Assembly (NCBI GenBank): GCA_021779535.1
Contig: JAJYAM010000001.1
Span: forward strand, 97,152 to 161,151
DNA: 64,000 bases
Direction of reading: 5' to 3'
DNA from: Pseudomonadota bacterium
GTDB lineage: Bacteria > Pseudomonadota > Gammaproteobacteria > Steroidobacterales > Steroidobacteraceae
The notes under the pieces are model-generated. The model was not told the origin of the DNA and did no database searches. It saw nothing but the letters and a program-made list of their open reading frames with translations. The position numbers and the translations under genes are program-made. Of the stretch, positions 37,351-46,533 are shown one piece after another (position 1 is the first letter of the stretch; the number at the start of each line of letters is the position of its first letter).

Positions 37351-37815
37351 TCAGCGCTCCGCACGGGCGAGCGCGGCCGCGCGGTGCACCGCATGGCGGA
37401 TCCGCCCGTACGTCCCGCAACGACAGAGGTTGCCGGACATCGCCGCGTCGATGTCGGCATCGGTCGGCGCGGGGTGGCTGCGCAGCAGCGCCGCCGCCGC
37501 CATGATCTGTCCGGATTGACAGTAACCGCATTGCGGTACGTCGAGTTCGATCCACGCGCGCTGCACGGGGTCGGATCGATCCGGAGCCAGGCCCTCGATC
37601 GTCGTCACGGCCCGCCGGCCGACGTCGGCGATCGGCAGCACGCAGGAGCGTACGGCGGCGCCGTCGAGGTGCACCGTGCACGCGCCGCAGAGCGCGCGGC
37701 CGCAGCCGTACTTCGTGCCGGTGAGTCCCAGGTGGTCGCGCAACACCCACAACAGCGGCGTATCCGGCGCCGCCTCGACCCGCATCGGTCGGCCATTGAC
37801 CTGGATCTCGAACAT
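37351..37815 (-). CDS. 2Fe-2S subunit of molybdenum hydroxylase (IorA-like)
   Basis: [52 protein letters not shown]. Confidence 0.94.
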   Translation of the reverse strand: MFEIQVNGRPMRVEAAPDTPLLWVLRDHLGLTGTKYGCGRALCGACTVHLDGAAVRSCVLPIADVGRRAVTTIEGLAPDRSDPVQRAWIELDVPQCGYCQSGQIMAAAALLRSHPAPTDADIDAAMSGNLCRCGTYGRIRHAVHRAAALARAER

Positions 37816-37915
37816 CGCTCCACCCCCGTCGTGCCCGCCGCCGGCGATTCGTCGTGCGTTCCGCGATGGTACCCGGTCCGGCCCACCGGCGGCATCCCGG
37901 TGCTAGGATGCGGCC

Positions 37916-38989
37916 ATGCCGGCCGCTTCCGCGTTCTATCCACGCGTCGTCGCGCTCGCCGTCGCGGGCCTGCTCGGGGTCGCGCTCTGGCGGATCTTCG
38001 CGCCGTTCGCGACCCCGATGGCTTGGGCGGCGGTGCTCGCGTTCCTGCTGTTCCCGCTGAACCGCCGGCTGCGCCGCCGGCTGCGCGGCCGAGCGGGCCT
38101 CGCGGCCGGCGTGCTGACCGTGCTCGCTCCCGTCGGGGTGCTGCTCCCGCTGTCGGCGCTGTCGATCGCGTTCGTCGCGCAGATCTCGGCGCTGCTGCGC
38201 CGGGTCGAAGCGGTCGCGCCGCGCTTCGCGCCGCTGTCGGCGGGCGACCTGCGGCAGTTTCCGGCCGCCGAGCGCATCTACGACTGGTTCGCCGCCCACG
38301 AGTTGTTCTCCGGCGCGGAGGTGCGCGGCTGGATGAGCTCGGGCGCGCGCGAGGCGCTGCAGCACGCGGCCGGGCTGGGCGGGTCCTTCTTCCTCGGCGC
38401 GGTCAGTTCGATCTTCGGGATCGCGCTGATGCTCGTGCTGCTGTTCTTCTTCCTGCGCGACGGCGATGCGATGATCGCGCGCGCCCGCGTTTGGATCCCG
38501 CTCGAACCGGGACACGAGCAGCGGCTCCTCGAGCGCTTGGGCGGCGTCACGCGCGCGATCGTCTACGGGACGACGATGACCGCGATCGTCCAGGGGATCG
38601 TGCTCGGCGTCGGCTTCGCGATCGCCGATCTCGCGTCGCCGGTCGTGTTCGGCGTGCTCGGCGCGCTCCTCGCGATGCTGCCGCTCGGCGGAACGGCGCT
38701 CGTTTGGGTGCCCGCCGCGCTGTGGTTGTTCGTGGACGGCCGCTGGGGATACGGGATCTTCATGTCGATCTGGGGACTCATGCTCTCGAGCATCGACAAC
38801 GTGCTGAAGCCGATGTTGATTTCGGGTCGCGCGCCGGTGTCCGCGCTGGTCGTCTTCATCGGCGTGCTCGGCGGGATCTCGGCGTTCGGACCGATCGGGA
38901 TCATCGCCGGGCCGATCATTCTCTCGCTCACCCTGTCCCTGGTGCTGTTCGCCGAAGAAACCCGGGCGCGGGGCACGCCGGCGGACTGA
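37916..38989 (+). CDS. AI-2E family transporter/permease
   Basis: 357 aa polytopic; NVLKPMLISGRAPVSALVVFIGVLGGISAFGPIGIIAGPIIL. Confidence 0.92.
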   Translation: MPAASAFYPRVVALAVAGLLGVALWRIFAPFATPMAWAAVLAFLLFPLNRRLRRRLRGRAGLAAGVLTVLAPVGVLLPLSALSIAFVAQISALLRRVEAVAPRFAPLSAGDLRQFPAAERIYDWFAAHELFSGAEVRGWMSSGAREALQHAAGLGGSFFLGAVSSIFGIALMLVLLFFFLRDGDAMIARARVWIPLEPGHEQRLLERLGGVTRAIVYGTTMTAIVQGIVLGVGFAIADLASPVVFGVLGALLAMLPLGGTALVWVPAALWLFVDGRWGYGIFMSIWGLMLSSIDNVLKPMLISGRAPVSALVVFIGVLGGISAFGPIGIIAGPIILSLTLSLVLFAEETRARGTPAD

Positions 38990-39052
38990 ACCGGGGCCGC
39001 CGGCGCACCGCGCGGCGGCGATCACGCCGCTTACAGTACAATTCCCGCCCTG

Positions 39053-41206
39053 ATGGACGTCTCACACCTACTCGATCGATTGAACGACGCGCAGCGGCAG
39101 GCGGTCGCGGCCCCGCTCGGCCCGGCGCTCGTGCTCGCGGGCGCAGGGAGCGGCAAGACCCGCGTGCTGGTGCACCGCGTCGCCTGGCTGATCCAGGTCG
39201 AGGGAGCCTCGCCCCAGAGCATCCTCGCGGTCACCTTCACGAACAAGGCTGCGGGCGAGATGCGCGGGCGGATCGAGAGCCTGCTGGGCATGCCGTCGTC
39301 GTCGCTGTGGATCGGCACCTTTCACGGACTCGCGCACCGGCTGCTGCGGCTGCACTGGCGCGAGGCGGGGCTCGCGCAGCACTTCCAGATCCTCGATGCC
39401 GAGGATCAGGCCCGGCTGATCCGCAAGGTGCTGAAGAGTCTCGATCTCGACGAGACCCGCTGGGTCCCGCGCGAGGTGCAATGGTTCATCAACTCGCAGA
39501 AGGACGAGGGTCATCGGCCCGCGACCCTGAAGGACGACGGCGATCCGACCCGGCGGCAGCTGATCCGGATCTACCTCGCGTATGAAGAGGCGTGCCAACG
39601 CGCCGGCAGCGTCGATTTCGCGGAACTGCTGCTGCGCGCGTACGAGCTGTGGCGCGACCGGCCGGATCTGCTGCGCCATTATCGTGAACGCTTCCAGCAC
39701 GTGTTGATCGACGAGTTCCAGGACACCAACGCGATCCAATATCGATGGTTCACGACGCTCGCCGGCCCGGCCGGTCGCCCGTTCGTGGTCGGCGACGACG
39801 ACCAGTCGATCTACCGCTGGCGCGGCGCGCGGGTCGAGAACCTGAACCGATTCCGCCGCGACTACCCCGGCGCGACGCTGCACAAGCTCGAGCAAAACTA
39901 CCGGTCGACCGGCACGATCCTGAAGGCGTCGAACGCGCTGATCGCGAACAACGCGGGACGGATGGGCAAGACGCTCTGGACGAGCGGCGAAGACGGCTCG
40001 CCGATCCAGATCTATGCCGCCTTCAACGAGCGCGACGAGGCCGATTTCGTCGTGAACCGGATCCGCGACTGGATCGAGCGCGGCGGCGCCCGCCGCGAGA
40101 TCGCGGTGCTGTATCGGTCGAACGCCCAGTCGCGGGTGTTCGAGGAGGCGTTCCTGAACGCCCGGATGCCGTACCGGGTCTACGGCGGGCTGCGCTTCTT
40201 CGAGCGCGCCGAGATCAAGGACGCGCTCGCGTACCTGCGCCTCGTCGCGAATCGCGACGACGACGCCTCGTTCGAGCGCGTGGTGAACCTGCCCGTACGC
40301 GGTATCGGCGCGCGCACCGTCGACTCGTTGCGCGAGACCGCACGCGAGGCCGGCGTCTCGCTCTGGGCCGCGGCGCGCAAAGCCGGCGGCGTGCTCGCGC
40401 AACGCGCCGCGCAATCGGTCGCCGCGTTCCTCGACCTGATCGATCGTGTCGCCGCCGAGACCGCCGGGCTCGACCTGCACGAGCAGGTCGATCGCGTGAT
40501 CGAGGCCAGCGGCCTCGTCGAGCACTTCAGCAAGGACAAGGGCGAACGCGGCGAGGGGCGGGTCGAGAACCTGCAGGAACTCGTCAGCGCAGCGCGGGGC
40601 TTCCTCGCCGATCGCGAAGAAGTCCTCCTCCCGCCGCTGGTGCAGTTCCTCGCCCACGCGGTGCTCGAGTCGGGCGAGGGACAGGCCGACGTCGGCGACG
40701 ATTGCGTGCAGATGATGACCCTGCACTCGGCGAAGGGGCTGGAGTTCCCGGTCGTGTTCCTCGCCGGCATGGAGGACGGCCTGTTCCCGCATCAACGCTC
40801 CGCCGCCGACCTCGCGGGACTCGAGGAGGAACGCCGGCTGTGCTACGTCGGGATGACCCGCGCGATGCGACGCCTGTACCTCACCTACGCCGAGCAACGC
40901 CGACTTTATGGCGTCGACACCTACGGCCAGCCGTCGCGCTTCATCGCGGAGATCCCGGCGGAGCTCGTCGAGGAGGTCCGACCGCGAATCCAGGTCTCCC
41001 GGCCGGCGTTCGTCGCCCGCAAGCCCGCCGTGGAGCCGGCGCCGGACGGGATGCGGATGGGCAGACGGGTCCGACACCTGAAGTTCGGCGAGGGCGTCAT
41101 ACTGAATTTCGAGGGCAATGGACCGCAGACGCGAATCCAGGTTAACTTTGAGAGACAGGGCACGAAGTGGCTGATGCTCTCTTATGCGAACCTCGAACTC
41201 GTCTAG
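39053..41206 (+). CDS. uvrD: UvrD/Rep-type superfamily 1 DNA helicase, likely helicase II
   Basis: LLDRLNDAQRQAV, LAGAGSGKTRVLVHR, LIDEFQDTNAIQYRW, VGDDDQSIYRWRGA, MTLHSAKGLEFPVVFLAGMEDGLFPHQRS. Confidence 0.93.
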   Translation: MDVSHLLDRLNDAQRQAVAAPLGPALVLAGAGSGKTRVLVHRVAWLIQVEGASPQSILAVTFTNKAAGEMRGRIESLLGMPSSSLWIGTFHGLAHRLLRLHWREAGLAQHFQILDAEDQARLIRKVLKSLDLDETRWVPREVQWFINSQKDEGHRPATLKDDGDPTRRQLIRIYLAYEEACQRAGSVDFAELLLRAYELWRDRPDLLRHYRERFQHVLIDEFQDTNAIQYRWFTTLAGPAGRPFVVGDDDQSIYRWRGARVENLNRFRRDYPGATLHKLEQNYRSTGTILKASNALIANNAGRMGKTLWTSGEDGSPIQIYAAFNERDEADFVVNRIRDWIERGGARREIAVLYRSNAQSRVFEEAFLNARMPYRVYGGLRFFERAEIKDALAYLRLVANRDDDASFERVVNLPVRGIGARTVDSLRETAREAGVSLWAAARKAGGVLAQRAAQSVAAFLDLIDRVAAETAGLDLHEQVDRVIEASGLVEHFSKDKGERGEGRVENLQELVSAARGFLADREEVLLPPLVQFLAHAVLESGEGQADVGDDCVQMMTLHSAKGLEFPVVFLAGMEDGLFPHQRSAADLAGLEEERRLCYVGMTRAMRRLYLTYAEQRRLYGVDTYGQPSRFIAEIPAELVEEVRPRIQVSRPAFVARKPAVEPAPDGMRMGRRVRHLKFGEGVILNFEGNGPQTRIQVNFERQGTKWLMLSYANLELV

Positions 41207-41236
41207 ACGGCCCGCGACGGGGGAGCTGACCGCGCC

Positions 41237-42613
41237 GTGAAGATCATCATACTTGGAGCCGGCCAGGTCGGCCGGACCTTCGCCTACCATCTGTCGCGCG
41301 AGGAGGCGAACGAAGTCACCGTGATCGACTCGAACGAGGACGTGCTGCGCGATTTGCAGGACCGCCTCGACATTCGCTCGGTCAGCGGCAACGCGGCGAG
41401 TCCGCGAATCCTGGAGGCGGCGGGGATCGCGAGCACCGACGTGCTCGTCGCGTTGACCAACAGCGACGAAGTGAACATGCTCGCGTGCCACATCGCGTGG
41501 ACCTTGTATCGCACGCCGAAGAAGATCGCGCGGGTGCGCTCGGCCGACTTCACGGAACGCGACCGCCTGTTCGGCGAGCAGGGCATCGCGGTGGATCTGT
41601 GGATCAGCCCCGAACAGCTCGTCACGGAGCACGTCGCCCGCCTGATCCGCTATCCGGGCGCCCTGCAGGTCCTCGATTTCGCCGACGGTCGCGTGCGTCT
41701 CGTCGGGATCCGCGCGCTCCAGGGTGGACCGTTGGTCGGCCAGGCGCTGAAGACGCTGCGCGAGCACATCCCGACCAAGGAGGCGCGCGTCGCCGCGATC
41801 TACCGCGCCGGCAAGAGCGTCAAGCCGGAAGGCTCGACCGTGATCGAGGACGGCGACGAGGTGTTCTTCCTTGCGGCGCGGGACGACATCCGCGTGGTGA
41901 TGCGCGAGCTGCGCCGGGAGGAGGCGCCGGCGCGGCGCGTCGTGATCGCCGGGGGCGGCAACATCGGCTACCGGCTCGCGAGCGAGCTCGAGGACAAGAA
42001 TCAGGTCAAGCTGATCGAACGCGACGGCAAGCGCGCACGGCGCGTCTCGGAGCAGCTCAAGAGCACCACGGTGCTGCACGGGGACGCGGCCGACGAGGAC
42101 CTGCTGCTGGAGGAGAACATCGACAACGCCGACGTGTTCGCGGCGCTGACGAATTCCGAGGAGGCGAACATCCTCTCCGCGATGCTCGCGAAACGGCTCG
42201 GCGCGCACAAGGTGATGGCGCTGATCAACAAGCCGGCCTATTCGGAGCTGATCGAAAGCGGCTCGATCGACATCGCGATCTCGCCGCAGACGGTCACGAT
42301 CGGCTCGCTGCTCGCCCACGTGCGCCACGGCGACGTCGTCCGGGTGCATGCGCTGCGGCGCGGCGCGGCCGAGGCGCTCGAAGTGGTCGTCCACGGTGAC
42401 GCCGACAGCTCGCGCGTGATCGGCCGGCGCATCGAGGAGATCGCCTTGCCGGAGGGCACGACGCTCGGCGCGGTGGTGCGCGGCGAGGACGTGATCATCG
42501 CGCATCACGACACGACGATCCAGCCGGACGACCATCTGATCCTGTTCCTGACCGACCGCCGCCACATGGACGCGGTCGAGAAACTCTTCCAGGGCTCCAC
42601 GTCGTTCTTGTGA
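41237..42613 (+). CDS. trkA: Trk system potassium uptake protein TrkA
   Basis: MKIIILGAGQVGRTFAYHLSREEANEVTVID; duplicated RCK domains. Confidence 0.97.
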   Translation: MKIIILGAGQVGRTFAYHLSREEANEVTVIDSNEDVLRDLQDRLDIRSVSGNAASPRILEAAGIASTDVLVALTNSDEVNMLACHIAWTLYRTPKKIARVRSADFTERDRLFGEQGIAVDLWISPEQLVTEHVARLIRYPGALQVLDFADGRVRLVGIRALQGGPLVGQALKTLREHIPTKEARVAAIYRAGKSVKPEGSTVIEDGDEVFFLAARDDIRVVMRELRREEAPARRVVIAGGGNIGYRLASELEDKNQVKLIERDGKRARRVSEQLKSTTVLHGDAADEDLLLEENIDNADVFAALTNSEEANILSAMLAKRLGAHKVMALINKPAYSELIESGSIDIAISPQTVTIGSLLAHVRHGDVVRVHALRRGAAEALEVVVHGDADSSRVIGRRIEEIALPEGTTLGAVVRGEDVIIAHHDTTIQPDDHLILFLTDRRHMDAVEKLFQGSTSFL

Positions 42614-44067
42614 AGCAGACGATCCTCCCGGTCGCGCACATCTTCGCGTTGGTGATCATGGGATTCGCCGCGACGATGCTCGCGCCGTTGCTGCTCGCGA
42701 TCTGGGGACAGGACCTCGCGCTCGGGTCGTTCGCGCTGTCGGCGGTCGCGACCTTCGCGATCGGCGCGGCGTTGTGGCTCGCGACGCGGCGCTACAAGCG
42801 CGAACTGAAGACACGCGACGGCTTGCTGCTGGTCGCGTTGACCTGGATCGCGCTGCCGGCGGTCGCGGCGTTCCCGCTGTGGCACTACCTGCCGATCGAC
42901 TTCACGCACGCGTACTTCGAGGCGGCGTCCGGGCTGACGACGACCGGCGGCACGGTGCTGTCGGGCCTGCAGTACCTGCCGCGCTCGATCAATCTGTGGC
43001 GACACCTGCTCAGCTGGCTCGGCGGGATGGGCATCATCGTGCTCGCGGTCGCGATCCTGCCGATGCTCGGCGTCGGCGGGATGCAGATCTATCGCGCCGA
43101 GATGCCCGGTCCGATGAAGGACGCGAAGCTCACGCCGCGGATCGGCCAATCCGCGAAGCTCCTGTGGACGGTGTACGCGGGCCTCACGCTCGCGTGCATC
43201 CTGTCGCTGCGGCTCGTCGGGATGGGGTGGTTCGACGCCGTCTGCCACGGCTTCTCGGCGCTGTCCCTCGGCGGCTTCTCGACCTACGACGACAACGTCG
43301 GGCACTTCAACTCGGTGCCGATCGAAATGGTGCTGGTCGTTTTCGAGGTGCTCGCCGCGCTGAACTTCGCGACCCATTACCAAGCGTGGAGGCAGCGCGG
43401 GCTGCGCGCGTACCTGCGCGACTCGGAGGCGAAGGCGACCGTCGGCGTGCTCGTGGCCAGCTCGTTCGGGATCGCGGTGTACCTGTTCGCGAAGGGAACC
43501 TATCCGAGCTTCGTGACGGCGCTGCGCGAGGCGACCTTCAACGTGGTGTCGATCGCGACGGACAGCGGACTGCACACGCAGGATTATTCGCGCTGGCCGG
43601 TGTTCGCGCCGATGTTCATGCTGTTCCTGTCCTGCGTGGTCGCGAGCTCGGGGTCGACCGGCGGCGGCATCAAGATGATCCGCACGCTGATCCTCGCGAA
43701 GCAGGCGAACCGCGAGCTCGAGCACCTGGTGCACCCGAACCTGGTGAGGCCGTTGAAGATCGGCGGCACGGTGATCGCGAATCGCGTGGTGTTCGCGGTG
43801 CTCGGCTTCGTGTTCCTGTATTTCATGAGCCTCGTGACGCTGGTGTTCATCGAGCTCGCGAGCGGCCTCGATTTCACGACCTCGCTGTCGGCGATCATCG
43901 CGTGCATCAACAACGTCGGCCCGGGCCTTGGGCTCGTCGGCCCGGACAGCAATTACAGCGTCCTGAACGACTTCCAGACCTGGATCTGCTCCATCGCGAT
44001 GTTGCTCGGCCGGCTCGAGGTGTTCACGATCCTCGTGCTGTTCACGCCGGCGCTGTGGCGCAAATAG
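42610..44067 (+). CDS. trkH: TrkH family potassium transporter
   Basis: EAASGLTTTGGTVLSGL, GGMGIIVLAVAILPMLGVGGMQIYRAE, SSGSTGGGIKMIR, INNVGPGLG. Confidence 0.96.
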   Translation: MKQTILPVAHIFALVIMGFAATMLAPLLLAIWGQDLALGSFALSAVATFAIGAALWLATRRYKRELKTRDGLLLVALTWIALPAVAAFPLWHYLPIDFTHAYFEAASGLTTTGGTVLSGLQYLPRSINLWRHLLSWLGGMGIIVLAVAILPMLGVGGMQIYRAEMPGPMKDAKLTPRIGQSAKLLWTVYAGLTLACILSLRLVGMGWFDAVCHGFSALSLGGFSTYDDNVGHFNSVPIEMVLVVFEVLAALNFATHYQAWRQRGLRAYLRDSEAKATVGVLVASSFGIAVYLFAKGTYPSFVTALREATFNVVSIATDSGLHTQDYSRWPVFAPMFMLFLSCVVASSGSTGGGIKMIRTLILAKQANRELEHLVHPNLVRPLKIGGTVIANRVVFAVLGFVFLYFMSLVTLVFIELASGLDFTTSLSAIIACINNVGPGLGLVGPDSNYSVLNDFQTWICSIAMLLGRLEVFTILVLFTPALWRK

Positions 44068-44944
44068 CCGCGCGCGGTGCGCCGAAGGCGCGCTCGAGGA
44101 AGCGCTCGATCGCGTGCAGCGATTCCGGCTCGTCGAGCAGCGGGACGTGGCCGCGGTTCGCGACCACCCGGATCTCGAGATCGTGCTTCAGTTCGAGCAT
44201 GCGCTCGAGGATCGCGGGACTCAGCAGGTCGGATAGCGCTCCGCGCAGCGCGAGCACCGGCAAATCCGCGAGCGCTTGCCACTGCATCCACAGGTCGAGC
44301 GGCGCGGCCGGCGCGGCGCGCATCGCCTCGCCGATCGCGGGGTCGGCGGCGGCCCGCAGCGCGCCCGGCGCGTCCTCGATGTAGGAGCGGCGCGCGAGCC
44401 TCTCCCAGCGATCCGGCGGCAAATCCGGCCACGCGACCGCATAGGCCGCGCGCATCTGTGCGATCGCCTCCGGCCAGTCGCGTGGCGGCGGCGAGCGGCC
44501 GGCATAGCCCTTGATCCGCTCGACGCCCGCCGGATCGAGCGCGGGACCGATGTCGTTCAGCACGATCCCGGCGAGGCGCGCCGGCCGGCTCGCGGCGTGC
44601 ACCATCGCCAGAATGCCGCCGAGCGACGTGCCGATGATCGCATACGGTCCGTGCTCGGCGGCCTCGGCGAAGATCGGCCGCAGATCCTCCAGGTACACCG
44701 GCACCTGGTAGTTCTCAGGTGCCGGATCGCGGTCGGACAGGCCGCGGCCGCGCAAATCCGGTACGAGCACCCGGTAGCGCGCCTGCAGGCGCGGCGCCAA
44801 ATCCTCGAAGTCGCGGGCGTTGCGCATCAGGCCATGCAGGCACAGCACGGTGGGCGCCGCCGGCCTCGGCCCCGGGTAGTGCCGCACGTGCAGGCGCAGG
44901 CGATCGGCCGCGCGAAGGAAGCGCGATTCGCAGGTGTCCATCAA
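44042..44944 (-). CDS. Alpha/beta-fold hydrolase
   Basis: VLCLHGLMRNARDFEDLAPRL, VPDLRGRGLSDR, IIGTSLGGILAM (GxSxG), RGHVPLLDEPES. Confidence 0.92.
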   Translation of the reverse strand: MMDTCESRFLRAADRLRLHVRHYPGPRPAAPTVLCLHGLMRNARDFEDLAPRLQARYRVLVPDLRGRGLSDRDPAPENYQVPVYLEDLRPIFAEAAEHGPYAIIGTSLGGILAMVHAASRPARLAGIVLNDIGPALDPAGVERIKGYAGRSPPPRDWPEAIAQMRAAYAVAWPDLPPDRWERLARRSYIEDAPGALRAAADPAIGEAMRAAPAAPLDLWMQWQALADLPVLALRGALSDLLSPAILERMLELKHDLEIRVVANRGHVPLLDEPESLHAIERFLERAFGAPRAAICATAPA

Positions 44945-44956
44945 TGCGCTCCCCGG

Positions 44957-46513
44957 TCAGTAGAGCCTTGCGTCGAGCTCGGCACGCAATTCACGCTTGA
45001 GGATCTTGCCGTTCGGATTGCGCGGCAGGCTGCCGCGCAAGACGACGTCGGCGAGGCGTTGCTGCTTGCCGACCCGCGCGTTGGTCCACTCGCGCAACTC
45101 CTCGGCGCGCGGGTTGGTCCCGGGAGCGGCGACGACGATCGCCACCGGTGTCTCGCCCCACTTGCGGCTGCGAAGGCCGATCACCGCGACCTCGACGATT
45201 TGCGGATGCTCTCGCATCACTCCTTCGATGTCCGCCGGATAGATGTTCTGCCCGCCCGAGAGGATCATATCCTTCTTTCGGTCGACGACGTACAGGAAGC
45301 CCTCCTCGTCGAGGCGGCCGAGATCACCGGTCCGCAGCCAGCGCTCGCCGGCGGCGTCGATCCAGGTCGCCTCGGCGCTCGCGGCGTCGCGGTTCAGGTA
45401 ACCCGCCATCAGCAGGGGCCCGCGACCAACGATCTCGCCGGTCGCACCCGCCGGCAGCGCCCGGTCGTCCTCGCCGATGATCTTGAGGTCGGTGCCGAGG
45501 AACGGCTTGCCGACCGACGCGGTCTTGCGCTCGAAATCCTCGGGCGCGAGGACGGTGCACACGCCCTCGGTGAGTCCGTAGAGCTCGATCAGCCGGCAGC
45601 CGAAACGATCGGGAAATCCCCGCTTCAGGTCCAGACCGAGCGGGGATCCGCAGCACATGAAGGTATCGAGGCTCGCGAAGTCGCGGCCCGCGAGCGGCGG
45701 TTCGGCGAGCATCCGCTCGATCTGCAGCGGCACGACGGTTCCGTGCGTGACCCGTTCGCGCTCGATGAGGTCCAGCGCCGGCCCCGGCCGGAACGAGGGC
45801 ATCACGACCATCGTTCCGCCGACGTACACGGTGCACAGCATCGCGACCCAGGTGATGTTCGAGTACAGTCCGAGCGAACAAAGCGTCACGCAGTCGCTAC
45901 GGTAGCGCAACACCTGCGCGAGGTCCGCCGCCCAGCTCATCCGGCAGCGATGCGTGTGAACGATTCCCTTCGGTGTCCCCGTCGTGCCGGAGCTGTAGAT
46001 CACGTTGCACTCTTGCCCGGGCGCGACCAGGGTCGCAAGATCGTGGGACTGCGCCCCGTGCCAATCGTCGAACCGGATCCACCCGGACGGTGCGGCGCCG
46101 ATCGCGACCCGGCATGCGGCCGCGGTCCTGGGCGAAAGCTCCGCCAGCGCGTCGATGCGCGCGCAATGGGCCCCCGACGCGAAGATGGCCCGAACCCCGG
46201 CGTCTTCGATCATCGCGCCGACCGCGGCATCGGGCACCGATACGTTGAGCGGCACCGCGACGCAGCCCTGGCGGATGATCCCGAAGAGCAGCAGCGCCAT
46301 CTCCAGGCTGTTGTCCATCAGCAGGACGACCCGATCGCCGGCGACCAGCCCGAGCGCCGCGAGCCCGTTCGCGGCGCGCGCGGTCGCGCGCTCGAATTCC
46401 TGCCAGTCGAGCCGGCGCTCGCCGACGATCAGCGCCTCGCGCCCGGCGCGCCAGCGGCCGTGCAGGCGGATCAGGTCGGCGAGCGTCGTCTCGCGCGGAG
46501 CGAACCAGGTCAT
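44957..46513 (-). CDS. Acyl-CoA synthetase / AMP-dependent ligase
   Basis: CNVIYSSGTTGTPKGIVHTHR, IELYGLTEGV, WLRTGDLGRLDEEGFLYVVDRKKDMILSGGQNIYPADIE, NPNGKILKRELR. Confidence 0.93.
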   Translation of the reverse strand: MTWFAPRETTLADLIRLHGRWRAGREALIVGERRLDWQEFERATARAANGLAALGLVAGDRVVLLMDNSLEMALLLFGIIRQGCVAVPLNVSVPDAAVGAMIEDAGVRAIFASGAHCARIDALAELSPRTAAACRVAIGAAPSGWIRFDDWHGAQSHDLATLVAPGQECNVIYSSGTTGTPKGIVHTHRCRMSWAADLAQVLRYRSDCVTLCSLGLYSNITWVAMLCTVYVGGTMVVMPSFRPGPALDLIERERVTHGTVVPLQIERMLAEPPLAGRDFASLDTFMCCGSPLGLDLKRGFPDRFGCRLIELYGLTEGVCTVLAPEDFERKTASVGKPFLGTDLKIIGEDDRALPAGATGEIVGRGPLLMAGYLNRDAASAEATWIDAAGERWLRTGDLGRLDEEGFLYVVDRKKDMILSGGQNIYPADIEGVMREHPQIVEVAVIGLRSRKWGETPVAIVVAAPGTNPRAEELREWTNARVGKQQRLADVVLRGSLPRNPNGKILKRELRAELDARLY

Positions 46514-46533
46514 CGGCCGTTCCCCCCGCGCCC

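Noticed and set aside
38990-39052. LexA box upstream of uvrD
   Set aside because: Looked for CTGT-N8-ACAG; only a lone ACAG next to TACAAT is present, so SOS control is not supported.
39068-42565. 1165-aa minus-strand ORF opposite uvrD and trkA
   Set aside because: Antisense shadow ORF caused by stop-codon scarcity at high GC; uvrD and trkA are unambiguous on the + strand.
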